Shown in pieces: positions 1 to 4,060 of a stretch of 7,289 bases of DNA (position 1 is its first letter; each line of letters begins with the position of its first letter). Origin of the DNA: Candidatus Parvarchaeota archaeon (GTDB lineage Archaea > Nanobdellota > Nanobdellia > Parvarchaeales > Parvarchaeaceae); the NCBI GenBank assembly GCA_027366075.1, contig DAHXLI010000025.1:1-7289 (forward strand), read 5' to 3'. The position numbers were made by a program, and so were the translations under genes. The notes beneath the pieces were generated by a model. It was not told the origin of the DNA, searched no databases, and was given only the letters and a program-made list of their open reading frames with translations.

Positions 1-121
1 TGCGCAAGACGCCGCAGGTACCACAAGGTATGCCAGGTTTAAGTTTTGTTACCATATCCATCGTCGCCCCCGCGAAATCGTTGTAAGAGTAAATTTTATA
101 TATAACGCCCCAGGCATCGCA
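1..121 (+). repeat. inverted repeat, left arm (121 bp)
   Basis: Base p of this arm pairs with base 390-p of the right arm (269-389). I counted six mismatches in 121 bp, at 2/388, 20/370, 72/318, 80/310, 102/288 and 108/282, which is about 95% identity. The innermost 13 bp (109-121 with 269-281) match perfectly and identity stops abruptly inside them. The arm encodes the Fe-S-site region of the tRNA thiolase on the minus strand. Confidence 0.95.
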
Positions 122-289
122 ATAGGTCTTCATAGTCTCTATAGTTTTGTCTCTGTAGCCGGCGATTCCTTCGTCTATGGTTATGGATATAATGTCGTTT
201 TTATTTTTGAAATATTTAGCTATTATATATAATAGAGATAAAGAGTCCTTGCCACCGGAGTTAGCAACTGCGATGCCTGGGACGTTAGA
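1..289 (-). CDS. ttuA: tRNA 2-thiolation protein (TtuA/NcsA family), PP-loop fragment, inverted and partial
   Basis: Reading the minus strand gives a continuous 96-residue frame with no stop. It contains the ATP-pyrophosphatase PP-loop SGGKDS preceded by the strand IAVAN, then DEGIAGYR, then a segment ending in PCGTCG, the first cysteine pair of the Fe-S site. This order is characteristic of the TtuA/NcsA family, which adenylates a tRNA uridine and replaces its 2-oxygen with sulfur. The fragment is cut by the window start just after CGVLR. Its natural N-terminus, normally carrying a zinc finger, is absent: above about 289 the strand is the antisense of the other repeat arm. The rest of the protein is encoded on the opposite strand (317-898), and about 39 residues (CDAWG to CGVLR) are encoded twice. 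The family call is firm. Whether the split exists in the genome is doubtful (see the findings). NcsA and TtuA cannot be told apart from this sequence. Confidence 0.8.
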
Positions 290-389
290 TATAAAATTTA
301 CTCTTACAATGATTTCGTGGGGGCGACGATGGATATGGTAACAAAACTTAAACCTGGCATACCTTGTGGGACCTGCGGCGTCTTGCGTA
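269..389 (-). repeat. inverted repeat, right arm (121 bp)
   Basis: This is the reverse-complement partner of 1-121, separated from it by a 147-base loop (122-268) that holds the PP-loop coding sequence. Here the arm reads as thiolase on the plus strand and runs smoothly into the remainder of the gene, so this arm sits in the natural context at its outer end. The left arm sits in the natural context at its inner end. Confidence 0.95.
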
Positions 390-898
390 GATACCTGCTA
401 AATTTCTCCGCTGCGGAGAATAAAGCCGATAAGATAGCAACGGCGCATAATATGGATGACGAGGCTGAAAACGTCATGATGAACTTATTTCAGAATGACT
501 TTGAAAAAATGATACGCCTCGGGCCTATGTCCGGTATAACACAATACGGGGGCTTTGTACCGAGGATAAAACCGTTTATGTTCATAAGCGAAAAAGAAAC
601 GATGCTTTTTTCCATGATAAATGGGATAAATGCACTTCACACACCGTGTCCGTATTCCGGGTTTGGGTTCAGAGGCGTGATATCAAGAAAGATAAAGGAG
701 CTTGAATCCGAAATACCGGGTTCCAAACGTAATATGCTTGATATTATGATGGAATTAAAGAAAGCTCATGCCGGCGCCTATGCCGAAAACGCGGGGACTA
801 GACTCGTTAACTGTGCAGTGTGCGGCGCACCCGCTTCTGGGGAGATATGCGAAGCTTGCAACCTAAAAATGCAGATAAAACGACTAAAATCGACTTAA
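317..898 (+). CDS. ttuA: tRNA 2-thiolation protein (TtuA/NcsA family), C-terminal part
   Basis: This is the C-terminal two thirds of a PP-loop tRNA thiolase. Counting from the GTG at 317, it has PCGTCG (C17, C20) and TPCPYSG (C111), the three cysteines that hold the [4Fe-4S] cluster in TtuA-type enzymes. It also has ATAHNMDDEA (41-50), matching the ATGHNxDDEA signature with Ala for Gly, and a C-terminal zinc ribbon C166-x2-C169...C178-x2-C181. The GTG at 317 is not a believable start: homologous coding continues upstream in frame to about 269 (CDAWDVRYKIYSYNDF), where it meets the inverted-repeat junction, and a stop lies at 239-241. The PP-loop is therefore missing from this strand and lies inverted at 1-289. 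As written, neither piece would make an active enzyme. In an intact genome the gene would probably be about 300 residues. It ends 40 bases before the coiled-coil gene, which has its own promoter. Confidence 0.85.
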   Translation: MGATMDMVTKLKPGIPCGTCGVLRRYLLNFSAAENKADKIATAHNMDDEAENVMMNLFQNDFEKMIRLGPMSGITQYGGFVPRIKPFMFISEKETMLFSMINGINALHTPCPYSGFGFRGVISRKIKELESEIPGSKRNMLDIMMELKKAHAGAYAENAGTRLVNCAVCGAPASGEICEACNLKMQIKRLKST

Positions 899-906
899 TA
901 TAATAA

Positions 907-917
907 ATCCTTAAATA
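907..917 (+). promoter_or_regulatory. Archaeal TATA-box promoter of the coiled-coil gene
   Basis: The TATA-like TTAAATA at 911-917, with ATCC as a possible BRE just upstream, is centred 25 bases before the ATG at 939. No Shine-Dalgarno sequence lies in between; the spacer is A- and T-rich. The spacing predicts transcription starting at or next to the ATG, so a leaderless mRNA. Confidence 0.55.
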
Positions 918-938
918 TCAAAAAAAACAATATTTTTT

Positions 939-2201
939 ATGCAGAATCTCTCCCCAAAGATAGAGTTATCACAAGATTATCAGACCTACGTCAAAAATGT
1001 GGAAGGGTTTAATAACTCAATAAACGTGACTATCGCCGACATATACAGCAAGCTTAATATAATTGCGCAAAGCATAAACGAGTTAGATAAAGCCAAACAA
1101 AATAACGTTGATCCCGCTTATGTAAGCAGATTGGATACTAAAGTCGGCAAGCTCGCTTCTGACCTTAATAGCGTAATATCCGGTTTTAATTCGACTGTCG
1201 AAAAGTTAAATGATAATTATAAGGATTCATTCGATAGGATAAATAAATTAAGTTCTGCCGTAGACGGCCTTTCGCTCAATTTAGGAAGGACTTCTAATGA
1301 TCTTAATAAAACGGTCACTGGCTTTAATTCCATTTCGCATAATTTAACAGAAAAATCTGAGAATCAATCCGCGGCGATAAATAAATTAAATGACTCTTTT
1401 GCGAAATTGTCTGAGATATTAAAGGCTAATGTAAGTGATCTAAATTCTACAGATAACGAAATAGCCGAAAAGGTCAGCAAGCTTTCCGATACGGTTTATT
1501 CTGGTCTTCCTGCTATAAACGGGATATTAGAAGATGTAAACGAACTAAAGAAACTCCATTCGACAATAAATGGTAGATTCGAAGGCCTCACAAACGCGAC
1601 TAACGGTCTCGCTGTCGAAACTAACGGCTTGAACTTAAAACTTGATACCCTAAGCAAAGAATTCCAGAATATACAGCAAGGAGTGATAGACGCTCAAAAA
1701 CACGTGATGGATTTTATAAATATAGCAAGAAGCGCGACTTCTAACCTTAGCTCCTATAATCCAGAGGCTTTGAACGTAGAAATAAAAAAGAACGGGGACC
1801 AGGTAGAAAACCTGGAGAAAGAATTTGTGAAGATATTAGACAGTTATAGTAACCTAGACAAGACGGTCTCTAACCTGTCAAACAAAATATCGGAACTCAC
1901 GGTTGTAAAAAACGCTGCAAAATTATTTGATAATGTCCAAGTAACTGCTAAGGCCGTGGAGGGCAGCGAAAACAAGATAAACGCCCAGTCCTCAAAAATG
2001 GAGATAATGTTCAATGAGCTTAGCGCCTACATGAACAAGTTCGTCGATATGAACAATAGACTAAACGACCTTGTGAAAAAACTTAGTGACGATGAAGCCG
2101 AACTCGGAAAAGTAAAAACTAACATCTCTCTTTTTGCGACAAAGGAGGACATAATCGAATTGCACAACAAATTAAGCTCGCTTTCTAACGAAAAACAATA
2201 A
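939..2201 (+). CDS. Coiled-coil protein with 46-residue repeats, function unknown
   Basis: I do not recognise this 420-residue protein. It has no signal peptide, no hydrophobic membrane segment and no cysteine or tryptophan. It is rich in Asn, Ser, Leu and Lys, and hydrophobic residues recur in a heptad-like pattern almost end to end, so a long, mostly alpha-helical rod is expected. An internal repeat is visible: residues 76-106 and 122-152 align without gaps at a period of 46, sharing DLN, GFNS, a Leu seven residues after GFNS's Phe, and INKL; DLNS recurs at 167-170, again 46 residues on. The ATG is chosen because a TATA box sits 25 bases upstream. The winged-helix gene starts 8 bases after the stop, so the two are probably co-transcribed. 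A structural, cytoskeletal or chromosome-organising role is possible by analogy with other coiled-coil plus winged-helix pairs, but that is speculation. Confidence 0.85.
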   Translation: MQNLSPKIELSQDYQTYVKNVEGFNNSINVTIADIYSKLNIIAQSINELDKAKQNNVDPAYVSRLDTKVGKLASDLNSVISGFNSTVEKLNDNYKDSFDRINKLSSAVDGLSLNLGRTSNDLNKTVTGFNSISHNLTEKSENQSAAINKLNDSFAKLSEILKANVSDLNSTDNEIAEKVSKLSDTVYSGLPAINGILEDVNELKKLHSTINGRFEGLTNATNGLAVETNGLNLKLDTLSKEFQNIQQGVIDAQKHVMDFINIARSATSNLSSYNPEALNVEIKKNGDQVENLEKEFVKILDSYSNLDKTVSNLSNKISELTVVKNAAKLFDNVQVTAKAVEGSENKINAQSSKMEIMFNELSAYMNKFVDMNNRLNDLVKKLSDDEAELGKVKTNISLFATKEDIIELHNKLSSLSNEKQ

Positions 2202-2209
2202 ACTAAGCT

Positions 2210-2686
2210 ATGGAAAACCAAAACGGTGAAAGTAGAATAAGAAAAAGGCTGTATAAAGATAAACCTTTGGCAGGGATAAGCTTAAATGAATTCGAGAAGC
2301 CGTCTTCCGATTACTTCACAAATCTCAGACGATTCTGCATATCTATAGGCGTGATAAGCCCCGGAGAAAGCCGCGTTGCAATCATTCACATATTGGAGAT
2401 ACTGCTAAAATCAAAGAAATCCAGAAAAGACGGAGTTGACAGCTACGAAATAATAAAAGAATTATACAAGACTGACATAAAAATAGTTTACGCAAATATC
2501 CTGAGGGACCTTAGGAAACTTATAGCGGTCGGTATAGTAGAAAGACGAGAGAACCGCTATAGAATAAAGGAAAACATGAAACTTAAGGAACTTCTAGAGA
2601 CTTTCATAAAACCCTACATCATAGATCGCATCCTAAAAAGGATAGAAGAATACGCGGATAGCATAGATCAGAAACTCGGAGACTAG
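2210..2686 (+). CDS. Winged-helix protein with C-terminal helical extension, function unknown
   Basis: A 158-residue soluble, basic protein. A charged N-terminal tail (1-50) precedes a likely winged helix-turn-helix at about 52-120: helix GESRVAIIHILEILL, then SYEIIKELY, a recognition-helix-like VYANILRDLRKLIAVG, and a wing VERRENRYRI. A helical C-terminal segment (121-158) could mediate dimerisation or partner binding. This layout is common in archaeal DNA-binding proteins and in the small winged-helix subunits of chromosome-condensing complexes; no family can be named. It lies 8 bases behind the coiled-coil gene with no Shine-Dalgarno sequence and no good TATA box of its own, so it probably depends on that gene's transcript, and the two products may work together. 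Its stop codon overlaps the stop of the convergent gene by the tetranucleotide CTAG. Confidence 0.8.
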   Translation: MENQNGESRIRKRLYKDKPLAGISLNEFEKPSSDYFTNLRRFCISIGVISPGESRVAIIHILEILLKSKKSRKDGVDSYEIIKELYKTDIKIVYANILRDLRKLIAVGIVERRENRYRIKENMKLKELLETFIKPYIIDRILKRIEEYADSIDQKLGD

Positions 2687-2952
2687 AGTTCGGAAAGCAA
2701 TTTATATATTTTCTTGCCTTTAGGCGTAAGTCTTATCATTTTCTTATGCTTACTACCGTCAAAGGAGGTTATTCCGAGCCGGTTCATTACTTTTATTAAT
2801 TTTACTATGTAAGCGTAACTGCAGTCTATTTTCTTTGACATCATCGCAGAATAAACACGACCCTCATTAGAAGAAATCGCCTGTAACAACATAAATGGCT
2901 TCTCGTGGAGAAATAATTTCTTTGTCGATTTTTTTGAATCTAATTCGGTCAT
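2683..2952 (-). CDS. Small winged helix-turn-helix transcription regulator
   Basis: An 89-residue protein with a MarR/PadR-like winged-helix pattern. After a polar N-terminus (1-12) comes helix KPFMLLQAISSN, then VYSAMMSKKIDCSYAYIVKLIKVMNRLGI as the helix-turn-helix (about 32-60), and a wing ending in HKKMIRLTPKGKKIYKLLSEL. The LTPKGKKIYKLL ending is typical of archaeal single-domain wHTH regulators. The start ATG at 2952 is supported by a strong TATA box 27 bases upstream, giving a leaderless or nearly leaderless mRNA. A CG/A-T palindrome at 2995-3010 lies just upstream of the promoter and could be its own operator. It is convergent with the gene at 2210-2686, with overlapping stops. DNA binding is a family-level inference and the target is unknown. 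Confidence 0.8.
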   Translation of the reverse strand: MTELDSKKSTKKLFLHEKPFMLLQAISSNEGRVYSAMMSKKIDCSYAYIVKLIKVMNRLGITSFDGSKHKKMIRLTPKGKKIYKLLSEL

Positions 2953-2975
2953 ATCTATTCAGTAATTATGTGTGA

Positions 2976-2989
2976 TATTTATACCTTTC
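2976..2989 (-). promoter_or_regulatory. Strong TATA/BRE promoter of the small wHTH gene
   Basis: On the minus strand AGAAAGG (BRE-like purines) runs directly into TATAAATA (2983-2976). The box centre is about 27 bases before the ATG at 2952, so transcription should start within a few bases of the start codon. This is the best TATA match in the window. Confidence 0.7.
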
Positions 2990-2994
2990 TTAGA

Positions 2995-3010
2995 CGTTTT
3001 TCTAAAAACG
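2995..3010. repeat. 16-bp palindrome CGTTTTT-CT-AAAAACG (possible operator)
   Basis: Two perfect 7-bp arms (2995-3001 and 3004-3010) are separated by CT. The spacer is too short for an RNA hairpin loop, so this is better seen as a two-fold symmetric DNA site. It lies about 6 bases upstream of the BRE of the small wHTH gene, a common place for a regulator to bind. No other copy was noticed in the window. Confidence 0.35.
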
Positions 3011-3097
3011 CAGAGAAAAATTTATTATAAGATCTAAGCAGATTTACTAAAACTGGGTTAATTTCCTTTTATAGCGTAAAATATTGCGTTTGCAGAC
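3011..3097. other. AT-rich intergenic stretch, no feature seen
   Basis: Between the possible operator (2995-3010) and the end of the small reading frame, I found no tRNA-like fold, convincing promoter or continuous coding frame. Short T/A runs could assist transcription termination of the small gene, but nothing specific supports this. Confidence 0.4.
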
Positions 3098-3250
3098 TTA
3101 AGTCTTGGCACTTCGTCTGTCCATTAAGCCAAGGAGCTGCTCTGTAAAACATTCTTTTATCAAAACGTGCTTTCTTGAGTTATACTCTTCAAACTTCTCA
3201 TACACATCGGCTATACTACCATAATATTTTTCTATGTCGTATTTTTTCAT
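3098..3250 (-). CDS. Probable 50-residue small protein, function unknown
   Basis: An ATG at 3250 opens a 50-codon frame ending in TAA at 3098. The product is charged and amphipathic: it starts MKKYDIEKYY, continues with ADVYEKFEEY, and ends LLGLMDRRSAKT. Most of it should be helical, with one cysteine, and it resembles no family I know. The residue make-up (regular Glu, Lys, Tyr and Leu spacing, no low-complexity runs) looks like real coding. It fills what would otherwise be a 330-base gap between the wHTH gene and the tRNA. An A/T-rich TATA-like stretch (about 3274-3281) lies about 27 bases upstream, again suggesting a leaderless start, although read-through from the tRNA is possible. The frame stays open upstream of the ATG towards the tRNA, so the start is less certain than the frame. 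Confidence 0.5.
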   Translation of the reverse strand: MKKYDIEKYYGSIADVYEKFEEYNSRKHVLIKECFTEQLLGLMDRRSAKT

Positions 3251-3286
3251 TGAACGCTTCCAAGCCTTGCTCTTTTTATTAATATA

Positions 3287-3376
3287 GGGCCCACTGGGAT
3301 TTGAACCCAGGTCAGATGGTTACTCCATCTGATGCATTCGAAGCCATCTATCCTATCCGGACTAGACTATGGGCCC
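3287..3376 (-). tRNA. tRNA-Arg (anticodon UCG) with a 17-nt intron
   Basis: Minus-strand cloverleaf: acceptor GGGCCCA/TGGGCCC (7 bp); D-stem GTCT/GGAT with two G-T pairs around a loop containing GG; anticodon stem GATGG/CCATC (5 bp); variable loop TGAC; T-stem CTGGG/CCCAG with loop TTCAAAT. The two halves of the anticodon arm are 24 nt apart, so 17 nt must be removed to leave the 7-base loop CTTCGAA with anticodon TCG (3341-3339), which reads CGA. Exon 1 is 3376-3338 and exon 2 is 3320-3287; the mature length is 73 nt before N73 and CCA. No CCA is encoded, and the base after the acceptor stem is T, unusual as an Arg discriminator. The alternative, an intronless serine-type tRNA with a long variable arm, gives a mispaired anticodon stem and is less good. 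It lies 44 bases after the phosphoesterase gene on the same strand, with its own TATA box. Confidence 0.85.
3321..3337 (-). other. 17-nt tRNA intron (bulge-helix-bulge type)
   Basis: The intron ATGCATCAGATGGAGTA sits at the canonical archaeal position 37/38. Splice-site geometry can be drawn: anticodon-loop bases C32-T33-T34-C35 pair with GGAG in the intron, a 4-bp central helix. This leaves two 3-nt bulges, GAA and TAA, and cutting after the second base of each gives exactly these borders. The helix inside the intron is poor, so the motif is a relaxed bulge-helix-loop. Removal would be by the archaeal tRNA splicing endonuclease. Confidence 0.75.
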
Positions 3377-3401
3377 TTTAGTATTTGTTATGGAGTTTTA
3401 G

Positions 3402-3409
3402 ATATTTAT
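3402..3409 (-). promoter_or_regulatory. TATA box of the tRNA-Arg gene
   Basis: ATAAATAT on the minus strand is centred about 29 bases before the first base of the tRNA, so transcription would start a few bases upstream of the mature 5' end. It lies just downstream of the phosphoesterase stop codon. Confidence 0.5.
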
Positions 3410-3420
3410 CTCTAGCTTAT

Positions 3421-4032
3421 TTAAATTTCTATTATCTTTCCTTTTGGCCCGGCGTTTATTACTGTAGTATCTCCCAACTTATCCTCCAAACTAAATGTCT
3501 CGTGTATATGACCACATATACACTTATCCGGCTTAAGTTTCTCTATCATCTCGCGGACTGCCGTGCTTCCTGCGTTCATGTCTTTTCCTATAACGTCTAA
3601 TTTAGTCTTGTACGGCGGAACATGGACTACCATTATCTTCTTCTTTGCATCACTGATGTATCTAAATGAATTTTGTATTTTCTTTTTTATTTGATTCTCA
3701 GAAAGTTCATTTGGCCCTATATTTGCAAGGCCGCAACCGAAGAAGCCCACCTCGCCGACCTTAAAAGCATAATTATGTAAATCGTAAAGTATGTCGGGAT
3801 ACCTTTTCTTAAGCATGAACATGTCTGCTTCGCTGTCGTGATTGCCAGGAATTATAGCGACCTTTTTCTTTAAATCCGAGAACGGCTTCAATAATCCCTC
3901 TAATCCGTTACCAAATATGGACAGGTCGCCCGCTAAAATAACCAAGTCTACCTTCTCCTTCTTGGCTTTTTTTGCTAGGCTTTCCGCTGCCTTCAGGTCG
4001 CCATGTATATCCGATGCGGCTAATATCCTCAT
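3421..4032 (-). CDS. Calcineurin-like metallophosphoesterase (Icc-related)
   Basis: A 203-residue single-domain enzyme with the full set of two-metal phosphoesterase ligands in order: D8-x-H10 (SDIHGD), D36 (AGDL), N64-H65-D66 (PGNHD), H137 (VVHVPP) and G174-H175-I-H177. Members hydrolyse phosphomonoesters or phosphodiesters using Mn, Fe or similar metals. The compact size and the HVPP...GHIHE ending fit the archaeal 'predicted phosphoesterase related to Icc' group; the substrate cannot be told from sequence. It is cytoplasmic, with no signal peptide or membrane segment. The start ATG at 4032 follows the helicase stop by 22 bases and has its own TATA box 25 bases upstream, so it can be transcribed both with the helicase and alone. 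It lacks the capping domain and length of Mre11, so a nuclease role is not supported. Confidence 0.9.
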   Translation of the reverse strand: MRILAASDIHGDLKAAESLAKKAKKEKVDLVILAGDLSIFGNGLEGLLKPFSDLKKKVAIIPGNHDSEADMFMLKKRYPDILYDLHNYAFKVGEVGFFGCGLANIGPNELSENQIKKKIQNSFRYISDAKKKIMVVHVPPYKTKLDVIGKDMNAGSTAVREMIEKLKPDKCICGHIHETFSLEDKLGDTTVINAGPKGKIIEI

Positions 4033-4053
4033 AATAGAGTATTGAATCGTTTG

Positions 4054-4060
4054 TTTATAT
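4054..4060 (-). promoter_or_regulatory. TATA box of the phosphoesterase gene, overlapping the helicase stop
   Basis: The minus-strand sequence GAAATTGATATAAAC contains a TATA box (ATATAAA, 4060-4054) centred 25 bases before the phosphoesterase ATG, predicting a leaderless start. The same bases contain the TAA stop codon of the upstream helicase gene (4057-4055). Confidence 0.5.

Noticed and set aside
2142..2151. Shine-Dalgarno-like AAAGGAGGAC
   Set aside because: It is inside the coiled-coil coding frame and no start codon follows at suitable spacing; it encodes ordinary residues.
2027..2221. 64-codon open frame on the minus strand
   Set aside because: Antisense to the end of the coiled-coil gene; Ser/Phe/Leu-rich composition is what antisense of such a gene yields.
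2630..2643. Hairpin ATCCT-AAAA-AGGAT with a T-run on the minus strand, possible terminator for the small wHTH gene
   Set aside because: Only 5 bp, inside the coding region of the convergent gene, and archaeal termination does not generally need hairpins; chance occurrence is likely.
3287..3376. Intronless class II tRNA-Ser(CGA) with a long variable arm (TCAGATGG/CCATCTGA)
   Set aside because: The anticodon stem then needs a bulged G or has mismatches, and the D-arm and acceptor look like class I tRNA-Arg. Removing 17 nt gives perfect stems and fits splice geometry at 37/38.
3385..3600. 71-codon open frame on the plus strand
   Set aside because: It overlaps the tRNA promoter and the antisense of the phosphoesterase C-terminus containing the GHIH metal site; no start signal.
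3421..4032. Mre11-like nuclease working with the neighbouring Hel308
   Set aside because: The metal ligands are shared by the whole superfamily; the protein is too short, lacks a capping domain, and no Rad50 gene is nearby.
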